Shown here: positions 40,861-54,600 of the stretch, piece by piece | How the letters are laid out: the number at the start of each line of letters is the position of its first letter | Numbering within the stretch: the first letter of the stretch is position 1 | Assembly: GCA_947247005.1 (NCBI GenBank) | Contig: OX365956.1 | Coordinates: 15,520,089-15,584,088, forward strand | Direction of reading: 5' to 3' | Source: Spisula solida | Lineage: Eukaryota; Mollusca; Bivalvia; Venerida; Mactridae | DNA: 64,000 nucleotides | Notes under the pieces: model-generated | The model's database searches: none | What the model was told of the DNA's origin: nothing | The model's input: the letters and a program-made list of their open reading frames with translations, nothing else | Translations under genes and position numbers: made by a program

Positions 40861-43800
40861 TTTTTGACGTGACGCATGTAATGAAACGGCAACTAGCTAT
40901 ATTGGAAATACTCGGCTAAAATGTTTATTCATGCATATCCATTCATAATTAATATGTAATTTACAATTGTTAATTGACCGAATAAAAATGCAAATCCAAA
41001 AGTACAAATATTTACTAGGACTCCAAAACATGTTTTTTTTCGGATTAGCCGCCGCAAAGCACGAAAACCAACAAGCCGTCTACGAGCTCAGATGGAAATA
41101 TTAAATAAAACAGCGCTTTATATGCTCCACCACTTAATCAATTAAATCAGGCTACAAACCCAACTATTTCTGATTACATCGATAATAGAAGACAAATATC
41201 GTCTAGTTGGCAGTCAAAAGGAGCTGTCAGTCGTCTAATACCATATGCTAATAGCTCCACTTGACTGTAAACGGACGATTTGAGATTGCAAGACACACAG
41301 CGTGTGAATATTTAAAATAAAATATTAGGACTGCCAAAGACATACTAACGTCCGTTTGTTCTGAACATGGTTGATGTTTTTGAATTTTTCCAAAAAAACA
41401 CGATTTGTCTTTTAATTTGATTTATACTCTTTTATGATACATGTAACAAGCATTATTACATTATAGCTACTGTCAGGCTAATCAGTCTAGAAACTCTCCT
41501 TGTATTTACGCTGACGAAGTATTTGCTTAGTTAAATAGTATTTTGACATGCTCAACGCCGGACGTTATCACATTACTAAGTAGGTTGATATTGGAACCAT
41601 TGTTTGAATTATCATCGCTTGTTGTGAAGCAAACATGCAAGTAAGTCAAGAACGAAGTTCAACTTTGTCTAAGGTATAACTGTATTAAAGTTATCGGAAG
41701 TAGTACGCCTGGGATTATAAGAAACTTGCAAAAAGCATAATCATACAAAAGTCCCATTATGTATTTAAGTAATGTACAACATTTTCTTTGCCGGTTATTT
41801 TCTTACAGTAGTGGACACCAAAGTTATCTTTTGTTTGATTTAAAGCGTCGACAAATGTGCCAATATCCACGCAGTAATAAATATGAAGTTTACCATAATT
41901 ACCCAGATCTTTGTGTACGCTGACATAAACATATATAACCTTTCTGACTAGTCAGGAAAGCCGACATCTGTCAGATTTTTGTTTGATTTATTCCTTTATC
42001 TAACAAAGCATATCCATGTTCGTACGGATTCGAAATAACTTTACGGAAGCATTCCAATACCAACAGTTTACTTAGTTCTTCCCATTTGACAAGTATGTTT
42101 GTTCACTGAACTTTGGTCGGTTTTTATGTTAAAAAAACGTCACAGGCCGATATCAAACGTTCTATTTTTCTTCAAGACAACTAAGTTGGTGAATACTTCC
42201 CCATTACAATTTGATCAATTGGTAGTTAAATTCGAGAGGATCTTTAACTTTACTGTAATTCATGATTTCAACATGGCAAACCCATATAACAGTGTGTTTT
42301 ACTCTGTGTTTGTTCAAAAGAAACATGTTGCCAATTGATAACAATGGCGTGTAAATTGACGTTGTTTGTTCTGGTTGAAATATCTTTCTTTCCTCCTTTT
42401 AGAAAAAACATGGTATCGATACGTCGGAAGCCTATGTAATTATGTATCAAAACAATACAAACATAGGAACGTGAGCTTTATGACAATATGGACAGAGATT
42501 GGACGGATAGAACCATGTCAATGACGTTATTCCTATAATTCGTTTTGTTACATGTAACACATGACATGTTTCAAATACGTGATTTTCTTGTTGTATAATG
42601 GTCACTCTCAAAGATACGACGCCGTTTATGTACATACACGCATGGTATTTGTCAATGCTACAAATATACTTCAACAAAATATAAAAAAAATACATCCGGA
42701 TTTCGTGTTACAGACATGCATATTTAGATTCGCCTCGCAAAGACCATCCAAAGACCGCTATTTCTCAGATCAAACAACCAGTGAGTTTCCTCGTGCGACT
42801 CATGTTGTTTTAAATTAGTGGAAAGAGCGCCCAACTATTCATTTATTAAGCTGGTTGCGGGTTTGTTCCCAGCCCTAGATATAACTAATTATGAAATATT
42901 TTCCGGAAGTCTTCAAAATAAGTATAGAGTTGTTGATTAGACAGAAGCATAAACACAAAAGCGTTTAAATGGATAGTGTAGGTACAATCCAGGAATTATC
43001 CATACATTATAACACATAAAACATGCGTAAATGTCAGCAAGTACAGTGATCTTCTCTCGTGTTGATGACACATCAACATGATACGTAAAATATTGCTTGT
43101 GACATTGGTGTTTACTTATTACATGTATGCTACCAAAAGCGAAGAATTCGTCATGCATTTTCTATGATTTTTGAAATGTTCTTGCGAAAGAGTCTGTAGC
43201 AAAGACTAAAGACCTTACCGCCTTAAATCGATGTCATGCTGCTATCAAGTAGAACTGTTTTGTTAAAAGAAATTGAATGTGATACTGAATTACAAATTTT
43301 CTCTAAAGTGTCTTAATTTTAACGAATTATCACGCAGTAAACACATCAAAGACCCGTATATACACATCTAATTAGGGAGAGTTATTTGTGCAATTTACAA
43401 AGCGAGCGTTTCTTGAATTTCAAGCGCTTCATCTCCGCAACGAATGGGATTTAAATTGTTAAATAGGAACTTGCGATAACTAGATCATGTATTCTTGAAT
43501 GACAGGTTTTGAAAGAATTTTTCTAGATATTTTACTTTGATTGTACACAAATGTGATTTGATATTGTATGGACGTCATTATAATTGTATCATAATAAGTA
43601 ATTCAGGTTGTACGTGCCCTATACATATTTAAACACGCACGCTACATATGCCAATTAATGATCATTGTAAACACCTCGTTATATAAACCGAACACTACAG
43701 TATGACCCGAGCATAAAGTTGTATTGCTTGCAACCTGTACATAGAGGAATAAATTTGTGGTCAATATCGATGGAATAATAAGAGAGAATTTCTTTTGTAC

Positions 43801-45240
43801 TTGGGCAATTGCTGATGCATGTGTTATTATAGGTTAACGAACAAAGGCGTCACAATAACCTTAAGTAGATACATGTAAGTGCATGTATAATAAAAACATG
43901 TCTATGTCCTCATGGCAGCCTAAAAGTAAAAAATGCTGAAAGTCATGGCACCCTTGAGTTATCGACCTCAACATAAATAAGGGCCGGCTAGATCTAATGA
44001 TGGTGACCAACTTTCCTATACAGTAGTTGGAAGATGTTGGGCCCAGCCACTCTTCAGTTATTGACAGTAAAACTATTAGGAATAATTATTCATGTTAAAG
44101 GATACAAGCAAAACAATCAATGTCCTCTTCTTCGAATGTGTCGGAATGCAGCATACATGTAGTATATATGTTGATACATACATGTACACAGATTACACCT
44201 CATATACCAGGGCAATCTCATCCAACTGATCATAACATGTAGGAGTTTACGGGGTGTAAAACGAGCCTGTGTATCAAACAGATGTGTTGTCATTTGTCAC
44301 AGCCAGTGATTAAATAACAATCAAAAACACTAACAATGCATGTTATTCTTACGGGCTGCAAAACATCCACCATCACACAAAAAAGATGTCAACGAAATGG
44401 GCAAAGGCAGGAGGCGACGAAGAAAAAGTTGTTCAGATGCCTTTGTTGACACTATAACAACTATACTAAGCAAAAATTCTAACAGAACACTTAGGTTTTT
44501 GGTTAATATATTTGGTATTAGCGATAGTAATTTTCAAAAAATTGGTTTAAAATATCAACAATATATCGGGACGCAGTGGTCAAAATGTCTTCAAATTATT
44601 TCATTTGCATCATGGTTAAAACATAAATTTAGTTACACAACCCACCAAGATGAAATTAACAAATGTTTGGCTTTGAATACGCAACACTAACGAAATCAAG
44701 ATAACTCTCATAAAATTTTTAACGAAATTTTGAGTGTGATATTGACTGGCCAGATATTGTAATCCGATGTTTTGTTCTATCAAAATGCAGCACAACAGTG
44801 CATTGAACCATGAAACGGTGGAAGACCGAAAAATGTCCAAGAAATTGACTGTTTAAGCCAAAATGATTTTTAGTCGGTTGATTGTAATTGTTGATCGATC
44901 GACGCATTCAAATAACCCAAAATAAACTTAAACATTGTGGTCGTTGACTTTAAAAGTTGTTGTAAGCATTTTTTGTAGATTCAGTAACATTTTACAGTTG
45001 TGGTAATGACCTCGAAAAGGGGAGTACATGTAATTATTCAAGAGGTATCACACCTGAATATAACACTTTTCTGACATCTTGTGATGTCCAATGCATTCTT
45101 TATTCTTTTAAGGAGTATTTGTATTCACACACGTGTAAAATAAAACAAAATAATGAGTTCGATGGTGTATATCACTGATTTGTCGTTTTGACCCCCACAA
45201 GTGACCATACCGACTGTCCCTTCGCGGTTTACCATTACTA
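40861..45240 (+). repeat. Modules M7/8, unit C copy
   Basis: Matches 14945-19580 and 51690-56400. This copy carries the largest number of private TACATGTA insertions (42549, 43120, 44179, 45025). A plus frame at 44340-44690 is open for 116 codons here but is stopped in the other copies. Confidence 0.85.
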
Positions 45241-45424
45241 AAGGAAATTTAGAATAAATGGTCTTTAGGTATACAGTAATGCTCTAATCACTCAGACTTA
45301 CTCAACTTGTATCAATTATTTTTATGTGCGATCTATCTATTAGCACAATACACAATTTAACTTCTTTCTTATTCACCGAAATTGACTCAGCTGTCCAGAA
45401 CCAGACCATGTAAAGACAGATCAG

Positions 45425-45571
45425 GGGTGGTATTCAATATTGATCTTATTTAAATTGAGAATAACGATGGCCAATCATATTGCCTGTTACTGACCAAGAG
45501 TTTATTATGATGCGATCTGATTAGTTGTCCATATCCTTAAGTCAAGTAAGATCAATATTGAATACCACCAC
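45425..45571. mobile_element. 147 bp MITE with 23 bp terminal inverted repeats
   Basis: Perfect inverted ends, GGTGGTATTCAATATTGATC on the left and its complement on the right, with TTA continuing the match inward. The empty site is visible in units B (20517-20535) and D (about 58532-58550), where ACAGATCATGTC is continuous. Flanking AGG on both sides suggests a 3 bp target duplication. There is no coding capacity. The superfamily cannot be assigned with certainty. Confidence 0.8.
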
Positions 45572-46497
45572 AGGTCACATTGTTTCCTTAACAGACCCGT
45601 CAATCATAGTTAATGTTAGAAAAAGACCACGACTGACAAATGAAGTGACATTGGGGTTTAATGCAAACTTTGAAGGACATTGTACCCATTAATCATTTTC
45701 GTTTTATTTCTTGGCTCAATATAAATAAAGATTCGTTCACTACAGTTAAATATCACAGTTTTGTTTGATAAAATACACTAGAGTGGCTTTGAAAATGTAA
45801 CATTAATGAAAACGAGATAACTGTTAAGATTATAAATATTTCAGAACGAACTTCTATGTGCGTGCTACTGACTAGCCGGGGATTTTAACTTGATATTTTA
45901 TCAATCTAATTACACTACAGCCGTTCATGAACCATGAAATGGCAAAAACTGAAAAATGTCACAGAAATGTGCTAATCTTAATGCTAATTTTCTTTTAATT
46001 ATGGTCAATTGGAACTTTCAATCAATCGACAAATTAAAAAATGATTACAAAATAAAGCGGGTTACCACACAGCAATATGGTGGTCGTTAACGTGTTAAAA
46101 TGCTATTTAAGGATAACCTAACATTACTACTATTTTATAATCAATGGGAAGTAGTTCAGATAAGCCTTCAGTTTGCAACAGTCAGCTTTTCTAAACCTCA
46201 AGTGAGCTTTATGTGTCTCATTGTTTGCTTTAATTGAGTTTCCGTAATAAACATGGACACTTGTAAAAGAACTGTATCAGCAAAAAAGCTGCACAGCTGC
46301 ATTAGTATCATGACAAACGCCGAAGGACACACGGAACAAATATTTACAACATGTTTTTGTTTACTGTATGTCATCATGTGTTTATTGTGATCCTGAAAGG
46401 TAAGATCGGATTGAAATAAATAGATTTGTTTGTGATTCCACATATCTTCGCTACATTTATTGCGCATTTCAATTTCAATTTAATGTTGTTTTCAATG

Positions 46498-47300
46498 TTA
46501 GACATGAATAAACCCAATTATGGCATTTTCATCAATGTTATATAATTGTAGTTTTTTAAGTAGTAACCTGTGATTTATAAGGTCAAATGCTTTAGTAAGA
46601 TCAAGAAAAATAGTCCCAACAAGATTTCCACGATTTTTTTATTGCTTTGATCCAGTTGTCAATAATTGTAGTAAGGGGCGTTTCACAAGAGCGACGAGCT
46701 CGAAACCCAGACCGAAAAGAATGAATGGGAAAATAGTGTTCCAGGAATAAGTTAGGGTTATTACCGACAATATCTAGTATATTTGATAGGACTGGTAATA
46801 TTGAGATTGGTCTGTAATTACTTTTCTCAGATTTGTTCCCTTTTTATTGCTAGGTGTAATTTTAGCTCTCTTGAACAACGAGGGAAATATTCCATTTGAT
46901 AAACCAAGGTTATATATCTTTCTACATGTTTGAATATGATTTTAGCATTAAGTTTGAGAGAGTTTGGTCCTTTACCATCTAATCTCGTCGATTTACTTAT
47001 TTCAAGGTTTTGCAGCTATTTTTCTTATATTTTGCTTGTTTGATAGGTATTGAAAATGAATTAATTTAGTGGGTCTCATTCGCAACAGTTTCATCTGAAA
47101 GACGATATAATGATTTTAATTTCCTGTTTACATTTGTCTACAATAGGTCTTAAATTATGTCACGAGAAATGAATATAATTGTATTGCTTTGAGACATGGA
47201 ACTGATGAAATAGGGAATAACTACAAGTATTAAATATTCATCGTTTGCCAAGAAGCGAGTGATAATGAAAGACACTCGAGTACAGCATATACTCGCAAAT
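46498..47300 (-). pseudogene. LINE reverse transcriptase fragment, unit C copy
   Basis: Same decayed LINE as at 22540-24180, but its 3' half was removed by the deletion that joins about 46495 to the equivalent of 23463. The DLTKAFD block lies near 46585-46610 and the NYRPIS block near 46805-46830. Here the sequence after NYRPIS reads ILPVLSNILD without the stop seen in units B and D, so that stop arose on the B/D lineage or was lost here. Confidence 0.8.
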
Positions 47301-48249
47301 ATTGATAGATTTGGCTAATTATCATTATAAAAAAGGGAAATATGGTGTCATTCTAATACATATACCCTCGTGACGATGAATATCATCGGGAAAGATTCGT
47401 ATACGTATATTTCATATCACATCTTACATAAATTAGTATATAAATAACAGCTGGCTGATAGTTACTATGTCTTAAATACACTGTCTATATTTGGAGTAAA
47501 ATACTGTGAAGTTCGACTACTTTTTTAGATTTAGATTAGTACATAATTATGTTCATCCGTTGTTCTGAATTATGCCTGCGATGAAACGGACTTTTGCTAA
47601 ATGGGAAATACTCGACTAACAAGTTTATACATGCATTAAACATTATGAATTCATAATGAATATTATACAATTAAAATGCAAATGCAAAAGTATCAGGAAA
47701 TTTACGTGGATTCCAAAACGTGTTACAAGATTGGCTGCTGCAAAGCATGAAACCTCACACGCAGCTCAGATGGAAATATTTAATAAAACAGCGCTTTATA
47801 TGCTTCACCACTTAGATTATTCAATTAAATCAAGCTATAAATATACTACACACCCAACTAATTCTGATTCCAAATATCGTTCATTGGCAGCCACAAAGGA
47901 GCTGTCAGCCTTCTTATTACATATGCTGTTATATGTAGCACCTTTTGGCTGCCAGTGGACTGCGTGAGACTGCAATATACCAAGCATGTGAACATTTAAA
48001 ATATTAAGGCTGTCAAAGACATTCTCGTGTCCATTTGAACGTGTTTGCTAGTGGTGTATTTGTCCAAAACTAAAAATTGCCCTTTGAATTGATTTTTACT
48101 CTTCAATACTGTTGCTATTGAATGGATATATTGAAAATATATGCTGAGAGATTCTTGCAGCGAGATATTTACAAATGTGTGTAGATCAACGTCAAACTAT
48201 ACGTGTTTTTCTTTCTATTTTCGTTGAATTGTAAGAAGAATATTTTCGT

Positions 48250-48380
48250 TCGGGTAATTGAATTAATTGTCCAAAAGGTTCAAACTTTCATTAAACTCAA
48301 AAGAAAATAAAGATTTTAGCAACAAATATTGTGGACGAATTTGAGCACTGAATTATGCGTTATTTCGGGTTTTCAGTGTA
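48250..48380. other. Private segment replacing about 700 bp of M4 in unit D
   Basis: Unit D jumps from the equivalent of about 12205 to the equivalent of about 12910 across roughly 130 bp not found elsewhere in the window. A further deletion of about 500 bp lies just upstream near 48145. No gene seen. Confidence 0.5.
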
Positions 48381-51034
48381 TTATCTTCCTACATACATGT
48401 AACTGTATGGATTGAATTATTAGTTTCTTCAGGACATAAGCACACTGCATAGAAAGTGCATTTTTATCTTTCAACTTTATCTAACAATATGGACATGTGT
48501 GTTTATCTCTGCTTTAATTTTAGTGCCTACCCTTTTCAATCACACGTATCATGTTGTAGTATTACCGCCTCCGAGCAAATACAAACATGTTTCATTTAAA
48601 CATTCCAACGGACAATTGATTTAACTTCTATGAACCACAAACATGACTGGTTGACAAGCTTCCGGTATAATGTTGTGTTTATTTACCCAAAATAATTATT
48701 CAAATATCCTTATTGAAATATTCAGTTTATTCAGTTGTGATAATGAAATGGGGAGTGGGAGGAATTCACAATTATTGCTTCCTGATTATTCTACCGGATC
48801 TTTACCCAAAGCCAAAACTGCGCACGTATGTGTCGTCTACACATTTGATAGTGGTTGCTTAGTCAGAAATTGGGACGGGATAGTTTTGTTGAGTTTAATT
48901 TGATGGCAGTTCTGCTATTACACGTACAGTATTCACTGAATGAGTATTCGTCACATGACCCAGCGGATCAGAAGTGTACCGTAAAGCCGTACGGAAAATA
49001 TCGTTAGGCACTCCCAGAGCGTGTAATATATATTTGAATTAGCCTGACGTTACGTTAGCCAATCCATGTCTTGGTCGGTCCATGGCGCAAGGGTAATATC
49101 AACGTCGTCAAGATATCGCGCACATTGTGCCGCTAAATTTTGGTTGAAACATATACAGCATACATCATTTTGAACGATAATGAGCGCTATATAAGGTTAT
49201 GTGATCAATAGAATCTTACATTCGTGCTTATTACATACGAGTTTTATTAAATTCGTCGACAGTCATCGACAAAAACTATATGACAATGGGCAAAGCATAT
49301 TATTATGTCCACTCGTTAAGTAACACACGTATTCAAAAAGTACTTACGCAAGATCCTCTATAGGCTAAAGACTTTTTGTTAAAAGTAGGCCTACATTTTG
49401 CAGAGAGCTACGACTCCATTGAACACTAGTGGAATATCAGAAAACAAGTTTTAATTCTTGACAATATGTCACAAAGCCCAAGTTGGCAACATGCTTGACT
49501 ACGGACGGGGAAACACATTTGTCGATCAGGCAAGCACACGCATGACCTTAATAGTCGATCACAAACAAACAATGATGCGGTTTGTTGCACGGTTACGAAG
49601 GCGAACTCGTGTCTCGACATTTTAATATTTGCGTACGCTAGTTCGTTGCAAAGAATGAAGCATATGCCATAACTTGCTAGTTATGACAGATAAGCACATA
49701 TCAATGATATGGTGTGTCTTTTACAGTAATGTATGATACTCGATTAGTGTTCTAGCTTGACATTAAAACAGATGCTGTTCAGTTAATGAACAAACTGTAT
49801 TTGGGTATTCAGGCATTTAATAAATGTTCTTAATCTTAGACATTGTCTAGGACTGGATAAAACAATAAGTTTTATTACTATACATGTATGTTCATGTCAA
49901 GTTTCGTCGTAACCGAGATAATGCATATTATTAGAACTCAACAGGTTAATACACAATACATTTTCTATGTCTGTATATTTACCCTTAATTATGCTTATAC
50001 GTACTAACGAATTACTAAAACTACGTGGTATTCTTATTCAATTATTAAATGTCAACAGTTTGTTTACAATAACTTTTACCTACGTACCTCTTCCTTTTAC
50101 TTTTTACATCATCCCGCCTACAGTCATCGCATTTTTCTGTAGCATGCATTGTGTGAAATAGTATTTCAAAGGAGTGGGAAATGGAAAATCGAAAGGTTAT
50201 CTGACAAAAAGATAATATCAAATAAGACAGAGAAGGCAACAATCAACTTAAGCAACCGAGCACAGATAATATTGAAAACATACACGGCACAATGCCAAAC
50301 AGAACAAATCGAACACATAAACCATTAAACACATATAAGGCACAATGCCCAACTAAACAAGTAAAGGATCCACCCAAGTCGTAGCTGATCAAAAGCAGAA
50401 TGAATTAGCACTCTAAAAGCTAAATGCCCTAGCTGAATGACCCAGTTTTAACGGTAAAACGGCTTCAATACCTTTTTTAAAAAATCCTAAAAAGTAGACA
50501 GTAAAACTTACTCTGAGAAAAACTGGAATTCCGTCAAAACTGAGTTTGAAAACGGTGGTCGGTTTTCTCAAAATTATATGTTGCACCTACCGTTCACCAA
50601 TGCTTAAAACAACTATACGAATGTTTTATAGAAATGATGTGAGTGTGTTATCGTCAGATCAACATCCTTTCGGTTATGCAAGAATAGAACTACCAGTGTG
50701 TACGTTTGTCACTAATAAGTTTCACTACTTAACCGTAGCAAGCGTAGTACTAAAATAACTAACACAACTTAGATACAAATGACGAGAAAAGAATGCTAAT
50801 ATTTGAACAGTTGGACACTGCGTCATTGTTAAGCTAACCCTATATATTGGGTATGGTCTCACTAGCAATATGTCGAGTATTGGCCAGGTCTGTTAAGCGT
50901 CAATGTACCTAACTGAGGCGTTTCTGTTATTTAGAATTGTAAGTTTAATTTTGCTGAGCCAATTATAGAAAGTCAATGGTATTCGTACGAAATTATTTAA
51001 TGTCAGTATATTACATTGTTTACAATTTAAGTAG

Positions 51035-51183
51035 TTTAGTTTAAACATATTTTATTGCCCAAACAAAATACACAAACAATTTGTACAAATATTTCTATAA
51101 ATACATTTAAATACATGGGTAAAGGGTCGAGCCACAAGTTCCAAAACTTAGTTACGGCTCTCCCCTTAGTTACGGCTCTCCCC
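51035..51183 (-). mobile_element. 5'-truncated LINE 3' end with 9 bp target duplication
   Basis: A 149 bp insertion flanked by TTTAAGTAG at 51026-51034 and 51184-51192. Units A (about 4112) and C (about 39358) have the uninterrupted site. On the minus strand it ends GGGCAATAAAATATGTTTAA followed by ACTAAA, a polyadenylation signal and short tail, as expected for a LINE or SINE 3' end integrated by target-primed reverse transcription. An 18 bp unit (TTAGTTACGGCTCTCCCC) is duplicated in tandem at its 5' edge. It is unrelated in sequence to the M9 LINE. Confidence 0.85.
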
Positions 51184-51689
51184 TTTAAGTAGTAATACGC
51201 ACGATCATCTTATCGTGACTATTCACCACCTCTTAACTACAAATAATACTTTTTAGAATAACGGTTTCCGTACTCGTATCCTTTAACTAAATGCCTAAAT
51301 AAAAAGACGGTTATGAAGATAATTACTTAGATTTTGTAAGATTTAATTTCATGTACGCAGTGTATGAAATTTACAATTTCTCATAATTCAATACAACATT
51401 CGTTTTTGAAAGAAGGGCGTATGTTGTTTTTTAAGGGAATTATCCGTATCTGATACGAAACATGTTTGTACTCATTTTAGCATCATATAACGTGCATGAA
51501 GCAGAATAAGTAATGTATGATAAAGTGTAAACTCATTGGAATGAACACAAGATGAAGCATACATTTAATCACATTTATAGAGGGATTTATTGAATACTTT
51601 TATTACACGTGTATATAATTTGCGTATCAAGCGAAAAATAACTAAAAGTTATTTAATCGTTATTGCTTTCATGTTCTGGAGATTAATAT

Positions 51690-54600
51690 TTTATTTTTGA
51701 CGTGATGCATGTAATAAAACGGCAACTAGCTATATTAGAAATACTCGGCTAAAATGCTTATTCATGCATATCCATTCATGATTAATATGTAATTTACAAT
51801 TGTTAATTGACCGAATAAAAATGCAAATCCAAAAGTACAAGGAAATTTACTAGGACTCCAAAACATGTTTTTTTTTTGGATTAGCCGCCGCAAAGCACGA
51901 ACACCGACAACCCGTCTACGAGCTCATATGGATATATTTAATACAACAGCGCTTTATATGCTTCACCACTTTATCAATTAAATCAGGCTATAAGTATACT
52001 ACAAACCCAGCTATTTCTGATTACATCGATAATAGAAGACAAATATCGTCTATTGGCAGTCAAAAGGAGCTGTCAGTCGTCTAATACCATATGCTAATAG
52101 CTCCACTTGACTGTAAATGGACGATTTGAGATTGCAAAACACACAGCGTGTGAACATTTAAAATACAATATTAGGACTGCCAAAGACATACATGTACTAC
52201 ATGTAACGTCCGTTTGTTCTGAACATGGTTGCACGATTTGCTGTTTAAATTGATTTATACTCTTTTATGCTACACGTAACAAGCATTATTACATAAGAGC
52301 TACTTTCAGGCTAATCAGTCAAGAAACTCTCCTTGCATTTATGCGGACGAAGTATTTGCTTAGTTAAATAGTATTTTGACATGCTCGACGCCGGGCGTTA
52401 TCACATTGTTAAGTAGGTTGATTTTGGAACCATTGTTTGAATTATCATCGCTTGTTATGAAGCAAACATGCAAGTAGGTCAAGAACGAACTTCAACTTTG
52501 TCTAAGGTATAACTGAATTAAAGTTATCGGAAGTAGTACGCATGGGAATATAAGAAACTTGCAAAAAGCATAAACATACAAAAGTCCCATTATGTATTTA
52601 AGTAATGTACAACATTTTCTTTGCCGGTTATTTTCTTACAGTAGTGGACACCAAAGTTGACTTTTGTTTGATTTAAAGCGTCGGCAAATGTGCCGATATC
52701 CGCGCAGTAATAAATATGAAGTTTACCATAATTACCCAGATCTTTGTGTACGCTGACATAAACATATATAACCTTTCTGACTAGTCAGGAAAGCCGACAT
52801 CTGTTAGATGTTTGTTTGATTTATTCCTTTATCTAACTAAGCATATCCATGTTCGTACGGATTCGAAATAACTTTACGGAAGCATTCCAATACCAACAGT
52901 TTACTTAGTTCTTCTAATTTCACAAGTATGTTTGTTCACTGAACTTTGGTCGGCTTTTATGTAAGAATAACATCACAGGCCGATATCAAACGTTTTATTT
53001 TTCTTCAAGACAACTAAGTTGGTGAATACTTCCCCATTACAATTTGATCAATTGGTAGTTAAATTCGAGAGGATCTTTAACTTTACTGTAATTCGTGACT
53101 TCAACATGGCAAACTCATATAACAGTGTGTTTTACTTTGTGTTTGTTCAAGCAGAAAACATGTTGCCAATTGATAACAATGGCGTATAAATTGACGTTCT
53201 TTGTTCTGGTTGAAATATCTTTTTTCCTCATTTTAAAAAAAACATGGTATCGATACGTCGGAAGCCTATGTAATTATGTATCAAAACAATACAAACATAG
53301 GAACGTGAGCTTTATGACAATATGGACAGAGATTGGACGGATAGAACCATGTCAATGACGTTATTCCTATAACTCTTTTGTTAACACATGACATGTTTCA
53401 AATACGGGATTTTCTTGTTGTATAATGGTCACCCTCAAAGATACGACGCCGTTTATGTACATACACGCATGGTATTTGTCAATGCTACAAATATACTTCA
53501 ACAAAATATATAAAAAGACATCCGGCTTTCGTGTTACAGATATGCATACTTAGATTCGCCTCGCAAAGACCATCCAAAGACCGCGATTTCTCAGATCAAA
53601 CAACCAGTGAGTTTCCTCGTGCGACTCATGTTGTTTTAAATTAGTGGAAAGAGCGCCCAACTATTCATTTAGTTAGCTGGTTGCGGGTTTGTTCCCAGCC
53701 CTAGAAATAACTAATTGTAAGATATTTTCCGGAATTCTTCAAAATAAGAATAGAGTTGTTGATTAGAACGAAGCATAAACACAAAAGGGTTTAAATGGAT
53801 AGTGTAGGTACAATCCAGGAATTCTCCATACATTATAACACATAAAACATGCGTAAATGTCAGCAAGTACAGTGATAGTCTCTCGTGTTGATGACACCTG
53901 ATCATGATTTGTAAAATATTGCTCGTGACATTAGTGTTTACATGTTTTGCTACCAAAAGCGTAGAATTCATAATGTATTTTCGATGACTTTTGAAATGTT
54001 CGAAAGAGTCGGTAGCAAAGACTAAAGACCTTACCGCCTTAACACGATGTCATGCTGCTATCAAGTAGAACTGTTTTGTTAAAAGAAATTTAATGTGATA
54101 CTGAATTACAAAGTTACTCTAAAGTGTCTTAATTTTAACGAATTGTCACGCAGTAAACACATCAAAGACCCGTATATACACATCTAATTAGGAAGAATTA
54201 TTTGTGCTATTTACAAAGCGAGCGCTTCTTGAATTTCAAGCGCTTCATCTCCGCAACGAATGGGATGTAAAGCAATTTAAATCTTATTGTTAAATAGAAA
54301 CTTGCGATAACTAGATCAAGTATTCCTGGATGACGCGTTTTGAAAGAATGTTTCTAGATATTTTACTTTGATTGTACACAAATGTGATTCGATATTGTAT
54401 GGACGTCATTATAAGTGTATCATAAAAGTAATTCAGGTTGTACGTGCCCTATACATATTTAAACACGCACGCTACATATGCCAATTAATGATCATTGTAA
54501 ACACCTCGTTATATAAACCGAACACTACAGTATGACCCGAGCATAAAGTTGTATTGCTTGCAACCTGTACATAGAGGAATAAATTTGTGGTCAATATCGA

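Larger units (their letters stand above)
25223..47466 (+). repeat. Unit C of the long tandem array
   Basis: M1 (25223-27385), M3 (27490-28105), M4 (28105-30870), M5 (30870-31990), Harbinger-derived insertion (32037-39232), M6 (39233-40450), private DNA (40455-40860), M7/8 (40870-45240) and a shortened M9 (45240-47466). Without the insertion it is about 15 kb. It ends abruptly at 47466, where text equivalent to 24422 of unit B runs directly into text equivalent to 10946, the M4 start of unit D. Confidence 0.9.

Noticed and set aside
44340..44690. 116-codon frame with an Arg/Lys-rich start in unit C
   Set aside because: Unit B has an in-frame stop (near 18538) and unit D differs in frame. The basic run comes from a purine-rich stretch.
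47656..47967. 103-codon frame in M4 of unit D
   Set aside because: Shorter in B and broken in C. The diverged M7 paralogue has frameshifts and keeps nucleotides rather than codons.
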